The translations under genes were made by a program, and so were the position numbers. From Asparagopsis taxiformis (lineage: Eukaryota > Rhodophyta > Florideophyceae > Bonnemaisoniales > Bonnemaisoniaceae): 64,000 bases of DNA. This document shows positions 12,246-22,570 of this stretch, in pieces (position 1 is the stretch's first letter; each line of letters starts with the position of its first letter). The stretch covers positions 1 to 64,000 of the forward strand of contig JALQPE010000052.1 of the NCBI GenBank assembly GCA_030407315.1, written 5' to 3'. Under the pieces are notes generated by a model. It searched no databases. It was not told where the DNA came from and saw nothing but the letters and a program-made list of their open reading frames with translations.

Positions 12246-12574
12246 TCTGCAAGAATACTGCTTTGCCTCTCCCTCTACAGGCAGCATCTGCCAATCCTAA
12301 GCTAGCTTCGGTAGTATACTTCCTTTACCACAACTAAATCTACTCCTATTCATGACTTTGAAAATATTAGCACGGTCAGTCTACTGCACTATTAGAGTTC
12401 CTCTACCTCTCACTCAGCATAGCTTCTACACCCTACATCGTACAAACTCATCTCTTTTCCTTTCCTACATGCATGGCACAGTTTTACAAGACTGCCAGAA
12501 TTCCACATCACTCGAGTAACCAAGGTCTTGGGTTGTTCTATTTAGTATACTAACTATAGTTGAGATGCAAACCT

Positions 12575-12675
12575 GGCAGCCAATAGCGTGGCTGCACTTG
12601 GGCTGGGCACACCCAAAATAATACCCGGTATTATTTTGGCATGGCAAAGCCCAGGTGCAGCACTATCATTGGGCG
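12575..12675. repeat. Palindromic foldback element between convergent genes
   Basis: CCAATAGCGTGGCTGCACTTGG and its mirror CCAGGTGCAGC...CATTGG flank a perfect central palindrome, CAAAATAATACCCGG plus its complement (12613-12640). It belongs to the family at 8.7-8.97 and 18.6-18.8 kb. It lies midway between the 3' ends of genes B (12245) and C (12822). The rest of 12246-12821 holds nothing I recognise. Confidence 0.8.
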
Positions 12676-12821
12676 TGGGCTGACTCGCACCGCTCAGCAA
12701 ATGAAAGTCTGTTATTATCGCTCAGGTAGATTGTAGTATTAAAACGTTGTACGAGTTCAGATGCAAGACTTTTTATTGCTGATGGTACTCTTGATATCTG
12801 TAATTGGACGCCTAAACTGTC

Positions 12822-15800
12822 CTACTTCTCTGCAGTCCAGTAGCGCGATCCATAGTCAACGAATATCTCTTCCCCAGCTCGAACATCTACTACAACCTGC
12901 GCTAGGATGAGATCAGGTTTTGCTTCTGCATACTTGAAGTCGCAAGTAGGATTGACGTCTTTGTGAACTCGGAACTCCGCATTTTTTCTGCGTTGCACAT
13001 TTGCAACTCTCTCCATTCCGTCAATGGTCCTACTGTCGTTGAGGTAGCTGCAGACATTGTATTCCGCAGGTACAAGATATATCTTGTCGACCGGTGCTTC
13101 TTCTCCGATGACACTGGTCTCCACCTCCATGTTGAAGTTTTGGAATCTTTCACCAGTACAACCGAACCCGTCCGGTCCGTACAAGCGACTGCGTTGCGGT
13201 TCATTCTCCCCAATCTTCCCGTATAAAATTGTCCCATTATACCATCCAACAACAGAGCCCCTCTCTAAATCTTCTGCGGCAAAAACCCCCAATCCTCCCT
13301 CTCGCACTGTCGATGCAGCAACAATAACATTGTGAAAGGAGGCATCTACTGCAAGCATCATCTCAGGGTCAACGGAGAAAACCTTGCCTAAATCTTCTAC
13401 GCCCCATTCATTCATTGGGACTTCGGCAAGTCTTCGGAGCATGCTTTGATCCCGCGCAACAGAGGAGACAAATCGCAACATATGCAGTGGTAGTGAAGAT
13501 ACCGACGGGAATCCATCAGGCGCATCACTTCGATGTCGAAGTCTTTCACTCCCTACATTGCTCCTTATCGAGTAATTCCATTCTTTGTTAGCGAGAATAC
13601 TCGATATGTCATTTTTGGTTGCCTCCCCAAAAACTCCATCTCGACCTTGCCTAACAAAGCAATCCAGCAACAACGGCTGAGCTGATCCATGGCATGTGGC
13701 GTCTTTTTCACATCCAATAAACTTGCGATACAGACCATCTCTCATTGTCATGCAAGCTATTGCAGTAGAATACGTTCCGGAGAATAGATCTACCACAATG
13801 TCTCCTGGCTTTGAAAACCTTGAAATAAGCTCTCGAAGTATGGACAGAGGCTTCTGCTCCGCACGTAGCCTTTTGTCTTCGAAGTTCAATGACTCACCAG
13901 GTCCGAGCTTTGGGCAGTTGTCGATTGCGTTCACGTACCCTGGATGTCGTGAAAGGTCACGGTTATGCAAAGAATAATCAACCATTTCAAACGCGGCAGC
14001 TCCCATCCCACGTTTGAAACTGTGCACAACAAACTCGTGAATGTTTTGTAATGAACACGATTTGTTCATTGGGTTTTGGATGAATACGTAGGGACGACGG
14101 CTTAGAATGAGAGGAATATCGTCTGTACGCATGGATTGTTCCCCGCTTTCTGCATTTTGAAGAGCTTCTCCCCACCCAACCAACTGTTTGATACTGGAAA
14201 ATATCAGGGTATGTCCTCCAGGGCGCAGCATTCGAGAAATGTCCTTTCCGGTACGAAACATTTGTGCGCTATTGATGTCATCATAGTCTGAATTGGTCTT
14301 GCCTTTCTCCCTCCGCGTGTTGAAGGGTGGATCGGTGAGCACAAGTTGTGCTTGTCCATCAATAGTATTCCCTGAAAGCATGCCAATGGAATCAGTGTTA
14401 ACCTGGTGCACTAACCTCGAGGCTGTACAGTTGTAAGCCACGCAAAATCTCTTCATGACCTTTTTCAATTGCACAATATGATCCGGTACCCCCTCTTCCT
14501 CACCCACTGCCTCCGCTGACGGTGTATCCTCCGCAACATCTTGCATAACCGTGTCCATTGCGGACGAAGCCCTCCCATCCATGCTGGATGTATACTGGGA
14601 TCCAGAGTCATTGGTAGGTTTCCTTCCACCTGTACCTAAACGGCGAGTGCTGTGCTGCATTGATTCATTCGACTCAAGACGATCTCTTTCTCGAGAAAGA
14701 GATCTGGATGCTGCGTTGCGCTGTTCAGTCTCGTAGAGAATTTTCAAGTCGCAGACATCAACTGGCTTCACACGCATTTCACGGTTCCAGTTCTTCCATA
14801 CCTTGACTCTTTCGTGATCATCCAATGCGATGGATTGTTCAATTCTTGCTTCGATGAAGGCGTTCAATCCGAACCGGTCAGGCTGATGGACAAATTTAGT
14901 GCGCAGCCCTTCCATCTGGTTCGTACTTGATCCAAATACATCAATGCCTGTCATACAGTCATACACAGACACTAGTACGGCTTCTGTCAAAGTCCTCAAC
15001 CTAGCATCAACAGAGATATCGAAAGTGCCTGGATAACCTGCATCCTCGCGGACTTTCACTACCGGGGACGGAAGCAGAAGATCTGAGTAGTGGTCAGGAT
15101 GTGCCCACCCGTCAGTACGATTAGCAAGACAGATGAATTGGAATTTCTCAGAGTCGAAAACCATGTATGGGCGACACATCATGTAGGCGCTTTCGAAGCC
15201 CAGAATCATCGCTGTTGTATCCCAGGCAGACATGACCCTTTCCAAAACGACACCCACAGACTCTCCGTTTGCTCTTGTGCGCTGGAAAGGGGCGAATGTA
15301 GAAGTCTCTGTATCCCTCCCAGTTCTACGACGCTTCCTACCCCGGCGAATGGGTGCATTTCTGCGTCTAGTGAGGGCAATGTGCACAAATGAAATCATAA
15401 ACATCAGCCTTCCAAATACTTTGTCTTCTTCTGTTAATGTTCTACCCTGTGAACTTCTTCCAGAACGAAAATACTCACAGGTGAGGACTTCGCGACACAA
15501 TGGAGAAGCAATTTCACCACTTGTAGACATCCCAAACAACTGCTCGCCGACTGATGCTCTTTTCTCGAGAGATGTGGGAAACTCCTTCATCGCAAAATTG
15601 TTCTGAACTTCCACCGGCCTTCCCCATACAATACAGAACAACTGCCACAGACAGCGAACCATTTTGGGATTGGGTTCTTCTATGCGACTGTAGGGGCGAA
15701 GCACACGAAGAATTGACAAGCAGCTCTCGTACTGTGGCTGCCTCAGCACAGTTTCTGCCAATTCTTCGCGCTGAGATCCCACGGCGAGCCATCGCCTAAT

Positions 15801-16331
15801 AGATGGCATATTCACGTCGCGAATTGTAACCATGCTTGAGCTTCCTTGCTTTTCACCTGCGTTTCGCTCCCAGTACCCATCTCTCAGATCCAAAGTAAGA
15901 TTCAGGTACTCAATGAAAGTCATCCTCTTCTGCCTGGATGCCATATCGTTCGCGTTTGATGCTTTCACACTATCTAGAAGGAAAGCAGCACTTGTAATCG
16001 GAGATATGTCGACTTCTTCTTCAATCATAGGAACAGTGAAATCACGCGGAAGCTCACCGTTCTCTATGAGCTTGATTACAGCTTTCGAACGATGCGCACC
16101 ATCCAGCACCTCTACCTCACCGGCAATGATCCGACAGGTAATTGGGTTGTTGTCATTGTAGCCGTAAACCTGAATGCTCTCGGCAATAACATCGATGTGC
16201 CTGTAGTCGATTTCTCGAATCTCGACATATCTTTTGATCTTCAATGGGTCGATGTGCAATAGCCCATTGCGCCGCTCACCATGAGGGGGACGCCGAGAGG
16301 TGCTCGCTGGATTTCTCTTCTCAGAGGCCAT
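12822..16331 (-). CDS. ParB/DGQHR-like - DNA amino-methyltransferase - SET fusion protein (C)
   Basis: This intact 1169-residue frame starts at an ATG at 16331. Residues about 25-130 are ParB/DGQHR-like with VLDGAHRSKAV at about 75-85. Residues about 560-640 are a charged linker. The methyltransferase has TDPPF at about 666-670 (motif IV), then a variable region, then SKPGDIVVDLFSGT at about 839-852 (motif I). That order is the beta class used by N6-adenine and N4-cytosine DNA methylases. The C-terminus (about 1000-1165) is a SET domain: GGLGVFAAEDLERG, a YLND/NAEF region in place of the usual NH core, and VRAGEEIFVDYG at the end. I infer a protein that methylates DNA and possibly histones at sites chosen by its N-terminal domain. 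The C-terminal partner gene B is convergent. The best preserved member of its family here. Confidence 0.75.
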   Translation of the reverse strand: MASEKRNPASTSRRPPHGERRNGLLHIDPLKIKRYVEIREIDYRHIDVIAESIQVYGYNDNNPITCRIIAGEVEVLDGAHRSKAVIKLIENGELPRDFTVPMIEEEVDISPITSAAFLLDSVKASNANDMASRQKRMTFIEYLNLTLDLRDGYWERNAGEKQGSSSMVTIRDVNMPSIRRWLAVGSQREELAETVLRQPQYESCLSILRVLRPYSRIEEPNPKMVRCLWQLFCIVWGRPVEVQNNFAMKEFPTSLEKRASVGEQLFGMSTSGEIASPLCREVLTCEYFRSGRSSQGRTLTEEDKVFGRLMFMISFVHIALTRRRNAPIRRGRKRRRTGRDTETSTFAPFQRTRANGESVGVVLERVMSAWDTTAMILGFESAYMMCRPYMVFDSEKFQFICLANRTDGWAHPDHYSDLLLPSPVVKVREDAGYPGTFDISVDARLRTLTEAVLVSVYDCMTGIDVFGSSTNQMEGLRTKFVHQPDRFGLNAFIEARIEQSIALDDHERVKVWKNWNREMRVKPVDVCDLKILYETEQRNAASRSLSRERDRLESNESMQHSTRRLGTGGRKPTNDSGSQYTSSMDGRASSAMDTVMQDVAEDTPSAEAVGEEEGVPDHIVQLKKVMKRFCVAYNCTASRLVHQVNTDSIGMLSGNTIDGQAQLVLTDPPFNTRREKGKTNSDYDDINSAQMFRTGKDISRMLRPGGHTLIFSSIKQLVGWGEALQNAESGEQSMRTDDIPLILSRRPYVFIQNPMNKSCSLQNIHEFVVHSFKRGMGAAAFEMVDYSLHNRDLSRHPGYVNAIDNCPKLGPGESLNFEDKRLRAEQKPLSILRELISRFSKPGDIVVDLFSGTYSTAIACMTMRDGLYRKFIGCEKDATCHGSAQPLLLDCFVRQGRDGVFGEATKNDISSILANKEWNYSIRSNVGSERLRHRSDAPDGFPSVSSLPLHMLRFVSSVARDQSMLRRLAEVPMNEWGVEDLGKVFSVDPEMMLAVDASFHNVIVAASTVREGGLGVFAAEDLERGSVVGWYNGTILYGKIGENEPQRSRLYGPDGFGCTGERFQNFNMEVETSVIGEEAPVDKIYLVPAEYNVCSYLNDSRTIDGMERVANVQRRKNAEFRVHKDVNPTCDFKYAEAKPDLILAQVVVDVRAGEEIFVDYGSRYWTAEK

Positions 16332-16573
16332 CGAGAAATAGATTCTTCACCTCAATCAGTCACCAGCAGAAAACAATCTTCTCTCCTACCTGCCGTTAAA
16401 AACCTTCGGCAACAATCTTGATAAACCTTAAATGCACAGTTAAAGAGTTAACCTGAATATTTTCAGGTATACTTTGGCTAGGTAGGGTACGTAATGAGGA
16501 ATAATTAGGTTCTTCGGCGGCCTTTCAATACAATTATTTCGCCAACGGACATTTCCATTTTTGTTTTGAATTT

Positions 16574-16645
16574 GAAGTCCCCTCGAGAGATTGAGTTTGA
16601 AATCTGCCATCGGAGATTTCAAAACCAATCTCTTGAGAGGACTTC
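16574..16645. repeat. Imperfect long hairpin between divergent genes
   Basis: GAAGTCCCCTCGAGAGATTG at 16574 pairs with CAATCTCTTGAGAGGACTTC ending at 16645; the stem continues inward through TTTGAAATCT / AGATTTC. It lies in the space between gene C (starts 16331, minus) and the next plus-strand gene (starts 17064). The rest of 16332-17063 holds a TATATAAATA near 16685 and no gene. It could be a foldback insertion or a regulatory hairpin. Confidence 0.7.
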
Positions 16646-17063
16646 ATCTTCTGTTCGAACTTGTAGACTCGTTCTTACAACCAGTATATAAATATACACA
16701 TTGATTTCACTGCATCATTCTCGATCCCTGCGTCTGTTTATACATACACGTCTAGGTTCCGTTATATTGCCACAGCGAAAAATACACCCAATCTACTGGT
16801 AATGGCTTCGAGCAGCTCGGAATAAGATCTTTATTATATGGTGATGAATGTTCAAGAGAGATGATCATCACGATGTTGGTCTCCCATGTCGCTTGGGACA
16901 GGTGTTAGTAATTTATAACCGTTACGAGTTATGCAAGTATAAAAATAGTAACCTACCAATTTTCTCTCTATCATTCCACACGGATACAAGCTGTACAGTT
17001 TCGTCATCTTTCCTGTTTCCTCAGTCGATACCTCTTCCATTCTTTTCCTGGGAATAATCCATT

Positions 17064-18451
17064 ATGCAAGACCCAACAGACTTTGTCTCCGAAGGATCAG
17101 TCATTGAAGTAGAATGGAGTTTACGAACGAGAGGAAGGAAACAGAAAAAGGTTTGGTGGGGCGCCAAAGTTTTGAGTACTGCCAAGCCGGACGCGTCCGG
17201 AGAACATCGTTTGACTGGAAACTTGTTTGTTACGCTGCAATATCAATCTGAACACGGTTTCGACCAGTCAGTCTCTACAGCAAAATTATTCAAGAACAAT
17301 TCGCTGCTGGACATTGACTCTGGAAACATGCTACGTTGGAGGTTTGGAGAGCAACTAGCACTAGAGCAGACGATCTCGTCTGCGGGTGAAGACAGTTTCC
17401 ATAAAAAGACTGCAAACAAAACATGTTGATTCGATCCAAGTCCGAGCCGCGCTTAGTTTGCGATGAGAGTCCTCCTGGTCCTAACATCAATGAGGACATA
17501 TCCAAGCTGTTTCAAAAGGTATCCCACCTCGAAAGGCAGATTCTCAACTGTCGCGGTTCATCAAGCGCTACTGGACCCATCTTCGGAAACATTGTGTGCG
17601 ACTACCTGTTCCAGAGAGTTGGCTTAAAACTGGACAAACCCCTGTCCTCCAAAATCACGAAGTCTGAAACAGGCCGGGAAGTGAGCTCCTTGGTGCAAGA
17701 CTATGTGACGGCAAGACCAGATTGCTCGCTTGAACAGTTTTTACAACTTTCCAGGCTATGCGAAGAGAAGAACAACCCAAACACAATTTTCCTGCCGAGC
17801 GTCGAGGCGGTTCGAATTTCAACTGGGAGAGATAAAGAGCTATCGATCCACTTTGGAACATACTATGACCTCTGCAATACTTTAGCTCCTTCCATGTCTA
17901 CATGCACGAACTCTACTATCCTCAAGTGGAAGAAAACACGACACGATTCTGGGTCTTCTGTCATTAGAGTTTTGGGAACTCTAGCAGACAGTGCTTCAGA
18001 AGATTTTATTCCATCTACAAAGGCTGTTCTTGTTGGTTCCTCTTTATACAGGAGATCTGAAAACATGAGTAGTACGGTCGTTCTTACTCGAGAATCTGAT
18101 GAATACGACTATGTCAATTGCAGCTATTCGTATCCTTTGGAAGCTCGCTTCCTCTCAAGTCGAGAAATGCAGGAGAACTTTGAGCTGCCGGACAGCAAAA
18201 ATTTCAAACTGGCCAACTCGTTCTCACTGACCTGGAAACCTGTTCAAGGCCCTCGTCCATATGGAACTTTCGAGCGCGTTCTCAAGAATGTTGTGTTGGG
18301 AACTGCATACTTGAACCTCCCAGCATGCATTTTCAGTGGACACACCATCTGCAGCGAGCTAGACACAATTGGACATGACGTCATTGTTGGACAGAATAGT
18401 TCCCCTGTCGATGCACCTCATCCTACCGTACACGATGTCGCCTCCGAATAA
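17064..18451 (+). pseudogene. Unknown protein G1, Tudor-like N-terminus, one frameshift
   Basis: Two frames (17064-17429 and 17423-18451) overlap by 7 nt; the paralogue at 23084-24343 reads through the same point in a single frame, so I read this as a frameshift. The first 100 residues resemble a Tudor/PWWP-type barrel: GSVIEVEW, a basic strand ending KVWWGAKVL, then VTLQYQSEHGF and a final LRWRFGE. The rest is not recognised; conserved pieces shared with the paralogue are DKPLS.+.TKSE, ADCSL.QF-type, SSxIRxLGxL, AxLVGSS and FSLTWK. It converges on the minus-strand gene at 19060-20583, and the same convergent pair recurs at 23.1-26.3 kb. The function is unknown; a chromatin-reading partner of the element is a guess from the N-terminus. 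Confidence 0.55.
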
Positions 18452-18599
18452 AACGTTTTTCTATCTTTTATAGATGTGTCTACACGACTGTTCAGAATTA
18501 GCCAACCTCGATCAAGTCGATGGTATCCATCGATACATGCTCCGTATCTTTCTGGCCTCTTCCTTCGTCCAGGGACTGTCTGCATTCTGTAACAATGAT

Positions 18600-18790
18600 T
18601 GCCCTCCACTTCGCAAAATATACCTGAAAATAATACCGGGTATTATTCTTAGGTTTCGTCCAGGGATCTCCTGTAGTCGGTACGAATGATTGCCCTCCAC
18701 TTGGCAAAATATTCCTCAAAATAATACCCGGTATTATTTTCCGCACTACTCTGCCAGGTGGAGCTACGGCATTGGATGGGACTGCACAGG
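18600..18790. repeat. Two AATAATACCCGGTATTATT foldback elements
   Basis: Central palindromes lie at about 18626-18650 (one base changed) and 18717-18740 (perfect), with CCACTTGGCAAAATA and CCAGGTGGAG arms and a CATTGG end near 18776. They are between the 3' ends of the convergent pair G1 (18451) and H1 (19060). The rest of 18452-19059 has no gene. Confidence 0.78.
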
Positions 18791-19059
18791 CCCCGAAGCT
18801 ACTAGAGGCGTGCTCAATGACAGGGTAAAACTCTTAACCGTAGTAGACATGACGCTTTCTAGTCGCAGAGTGAGCTGAAAAATAAGAACGATAGATATTG
18901 TTTCCAGTACACCATGTAGTACGTAGCATGCTAGGGTGCACCTTTTCCACTCATATCCTAGACAGTTTCATATCTAAAGGTTTCTATTTCTCCTCAGTCT
19001 GCCTCGTCGTAATTATTTTACTTCAAAGGTTATGAAACTTTACTTATCCGCTTCCATTA

Positions 19060-20583
19060 TCAATCTTCCTCATCAAGGAAAACTTCAACGTAGCTTTCAC
19101 TCCCATCTTCTTCATTTCCATGTCCGCTATCCTCCTCAAACGCGGTACTACGCTGTTCCAAGTGTTGTTCATCGAATTTTTCGTTAGTAATTGTCAGTAC
19201 ATCTTCGCAGAGATGCCTCTTACAGATTCGGTCACTCGGCAACATCGCCTTTCCTAATTGTTTGAGCTCGTCTTGTACACTTTCTTCGAAGGTCTGACCT
19301 GATTGTACCTTGAAAATTCCTAGAATCCCGGAAGCGATTGCATAGACAAATCTGAGTGAATTGCAGGAACGTCGCAGGAAAACCATTCTACTCGTGCATT
19401 GAAGGAAAGCAATTGCATTGTTCAGGGCTACCTCCAGGATATTGATTCTCCTTCGAATCATCCTTTTGGCCTCACATCCCGATATCTCGACTTCGTACTG
19501 AATGATGACAACCATCTCTTTCCGCTCAGCGATGAATTGTATCAAGATCTCGGAATTCTTGTCATCCACAAATTTCCGTTCCTCAGTCCTTAGATTTCCG
19601 TTGGTCACACGGGTATCGGGGATAACATCCATATCTCGAATGAGATCGTGAGTTGGAAACTCGAAAGTGATAGAGGCGTCCGTTTCCAAGACTAGAGCGA
19701 ACCCCAGTTCGACAAGGAATCGATGGCGCACCTGCTCTCTAGACTTGTTCAGGAAACCGAGCACCTTTGTCAGCGCAACTTTCGTAACAGCCAAAGATAT
19801 TTCACGCTTGCTCAACTGTCCACCATTTCCATCTGTTTTCCTCCGCTTCCTAGCCCCTCCGTCAATGCTTCCTGCAGGCTGGTTTCGGCCATCGCCAGTG
19901 GCACCATAAACAACTTCTTCCATTATTTTGTCCGGAATGTACTTGTTCTCCTTCCAGACGTTGAACGCATTCGAATCGCGTCCAGAGCTCGAGCCTTCCA
20001 CTGTACGGCCTGTACCCGACTTTTCCTTCTGAATGTTCCGCAGGAGAGACATCACCACTTGGAATCGAAGCTCGATGTTGTTCTTCCCGGTGTTGGATTG
20101 GAACACATCCCTCTTGTCATTGCTCTGCTTCGCAAACATCATTGCAGAGAGCAACCTGCAACCACGGAGGTCGTAGATTCCTTGGTTGGTGTAAATTGTC
20201 GCCCCAGCATCAATCTTGTCGACCAGCAAAGGTACAACAGTTCCAAATACTGCACACAGAAAATTGTAAGAAAACGATAGTTCTGCTGACTGCGAGATGC
20301 GCAAACGGTCCCTGTCCTTGTCAGTCATCCCCGTCTTCGAATTGCCCTGACTCTGCTGTTATAAACCATCACAGATGTCTTTCACACCCTGTACTTCCGT
20401 TACTATAAACTCGACGCGACTCATCAGCTTTTCGATTTGCTGGCGTTGGGACGTTCGATCATCGTCGATTTCATCCATCCTCTCCCCAATACGACGAACT
20501 TCCCCAGTCACTGTCCTGAATCCCTCTCGAATAATCCCTGCTAGGCAGTCATTTGGATTTTCCTCACGACGCTGAGATTCCAT
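19060..20583 (-). pseudogene. Unknown protein H1, coiled-coil N-terminus, in-frame TAA
   Basis: The ATG at 20583 opens an Arg/Glu-rich coiled coil of about 75 residues (IGERMDEIDDD...RQQIEKLM). An in-frame TAA at 20359-20361 interrupts it; the same frame continues for 422 codons to 19060. The paralogue at 24804-26289 has sense codons at the stop, so this is a nonsense mutation or read-through site. The body is mostly helical: RDRLRISQSAELSFSYNF near its start, SAMMFAKQSNDKRDVF, KSREQVRHRFLVELGF, and RRINILEVALNNAIAFLQ followed by an acidic tail. A basic ARKRRKTDG could be a nuclear localisation signal. I recognise no catalytic motif. It converges on G1; the constant pairing suggests the two act together. 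Confidence 0.55.
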
Positions 20584-20879
20584 CTTCCGACAAACTTCGC
20601 CTTCGCCTCGTTCCAATCGCAGAGTTTCACTCCAAACGCTTTTCCTGCAACGAGAATGCTAGCAATAGTAACAAATAATGCCAACTACTCTACTCATATC
20701 CTCGGAAAACGACCGATTTTCTCCTACCTTTTTTGTAACGGTCATTTCCATGTGACCATGCATCCTCTACACTTCTCACTACTAGTAGCTTCAGAATAGT
20801 TTCCTCTCTTCTCTACTTGAACTCACATGCGAACACATTGTACAACCCTATCCTGGACAACTATTGCAACATTGAATCT

Positions 20880-21266
20880 CAGAAAATACCAATCACCAAT
20901 TACTATCAAGGCAGTACTTGCAGGCAGTACAATTCACTGCCGGAGCCAGTATATTTTACTGCCTGATTCTAATGCCAGGTCATTTGCCAGGGCAGTACTG
21001 TATGACAGTACATTCCATTACAAAAATCATCAAAAATCACTGCATTGCACTACTGCCCTGTGGTACCAGCAAAAATTACTAGAATTTGCTATCGTACAGT
21101 ACTGAATTCTGCTACATACCGTACTGTCAGGAAATTTTGTATTTTACTGCCTGCGGCACTAGAACTGAAAAAATTAAAATAGTAATTTTACTGCCTCAGG
21201 CACTACATTGCTCAGGCAGTGATTTTTACTGCCTCAGGCAGTAAATTTACTACATTTTTTGATCTC
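20880..21266. repeat. Degenerate array of CAGTA / TACTG palindromic repeats
   Basis: About twenty imperfect copies of GGCAGTA...TTTACTGCC alternate in both orientations, the clearest being TTTACTGCCTCAGGCAGTAA at 21226-21245. Similar arrays lie at 61340-61700 (with the variant CAGACAGTAAATTTTACTG) and 63150-64000. Dense palindromic subterminal repeats are typical of transposase-binding ends. It ends directly before the element fragment at 21279. Confidence 0.7.
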
Positions 21267-21278
21267 AAACTCAGTAGT

Positions 21279-22450
21279 GACGGAGTGCGGGTTTAGACTG
21301 GAGTGTGATTCGGAGAGGAGTGCCGACAAGCATATTATGGGGATTGGGGAGACGCTGCGGGGTGTTGGGGTAGTGAGGGCAGAGGAGGTGTTTAGGTGGG
21401 ACCGTAGGAGGGTGCGGTTGAAGGCGCCGAGAGGAGGGGGTTTTAGGAAAGTGAGGAGAAAGAGGGGGAGGGGGGTGGCGTCTGTTCTGGCTGTGGTGAG
21501 TGGGGATGTGATGGAGAAGAAGGGGGTTATTGTATTTGGGGAGGGAGGGGAGTGGGAGGAAGGGTGCGAAGTGGGGGGTTGATATGTGTTTCAGAGCGGG
21601 GAGGTTTCTGGGGAGACGGCGGGGGAGCGGGAGCGTGGGCCGGTGGTGGTGGTGGTGGTGTATACGGTATCGAAGATGCGGATGGCGTGGGGGCATGGAG
21701 CAGTGAGGGAGGGTGGGGTGGAGCAGGTCGGGTACGGGATGGGGAGTGAGAGGTTTTGGAAGAGTAAGCTGCAGGGGAAGTTTGTGGAGAGGGCTACGGA
21801 GATGGGTTGAAGGTAGAGGAAAGAGGGTATTGAAGAACAATACGTTTCAAAGGTGATGGGGGAGAGCATGGTCGAGGAGATAGGGGGTGTTTTTTCGCTA
21901 TTCTGAGGTAGTATGAGGACTGGTTATACGAAATCTGTACGGTAGAGCAGAAAAGTAGGTATGGAATGGAGGTGTGCACCGTGGAAGCGGGGATAGGTAG
22001 CTGAAAATGCGTGCTAGAGTGGTATTGGGGGTGTTTGAGGTACAGTACGGGGGAGGTGAGCACCAACAGGAAGGGGGTGTGAGCGAGAGGATGAAAAATT
22101 AAAGACAAAATTTGAGTCGACCGGCAAGGAAAAATAGAGTGGTCGCCGTGATGGATGTGGACATCCATGTCGAGCACGGCGGCAGAAATTTCTGGGGTCG
22201 AAATTTTTGAATTTCTGAACCGGCGCCCGTCCTAGGTGGACATAGACATGGCGGAAGTCCATCCCGAGGGGGACATCCGTGGTACTAGAAACAATGAATG
22301 TCGCCCTAGTAATACTAGACGTACTAGACCGCATGGACGTCCGGTTCTAGGCGGACATCCAAAAATACTGGAGAACATGGACGTCCGCCTAGTAATACTA
22401 GGTGTACTAGAGGTTGTGGACGTCCGCGTCCATTTCCGAGAACACAGACG
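21279..22450 (+). mobile_element. Right-end fragment of the 20-kb Plavaka-like element
   Basis: This segment is nearly identical to 58074-59251, the right terminus of the element at 39208-59251, including the GGACGTCC subterminal repeats and the terminal CACAGACG. Its left side begins abruptly next to the CAGTA/TACTG array, with no left terminus. The plus strand is strongly G-rich. It is a truncated copy or a decapitated relic; no gene is supported inside it. Confidence 0.85.
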
Positions 22451-22570
22451 GAGCGCTTCCACATGACTTGCATCAACGTCGCGAATCGATACGAATTTGC
22501 TGACTTGATTGGAGTCGATGAACACCCATCCGTCGTGCTTTTCACCGTGATTGTGGAACGTTCCTTCCAT
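22451..22570 (-). pseudogene. 5' stub of a ParB-like gene cut by an element end
   Basis: From an ATG at 22570 about 40 codons read minus-strand into VSIRDVDASHVEAL. This resembles the first ParB-like strand and helix of genes C (VEIREIDYRHIDVI) and F (LRDVKEDHVEDL). The frame then runs straight into the CGTCTGTG terminus of the element fragment at 22450. The rest of the gene is missing from the window. The following stretch 22571-23083 shows no gene. Confidence 0.5.

Noticed and set aside
14681..14704. 24-bp palindrome GATCTCTTTCTC/GAGAAAGAGATC inside gene C
   Set aside because: It encodes an ordinary Arg/Ser/Glu-rich linker and has no sign of insertion; probably codon-bias chance.
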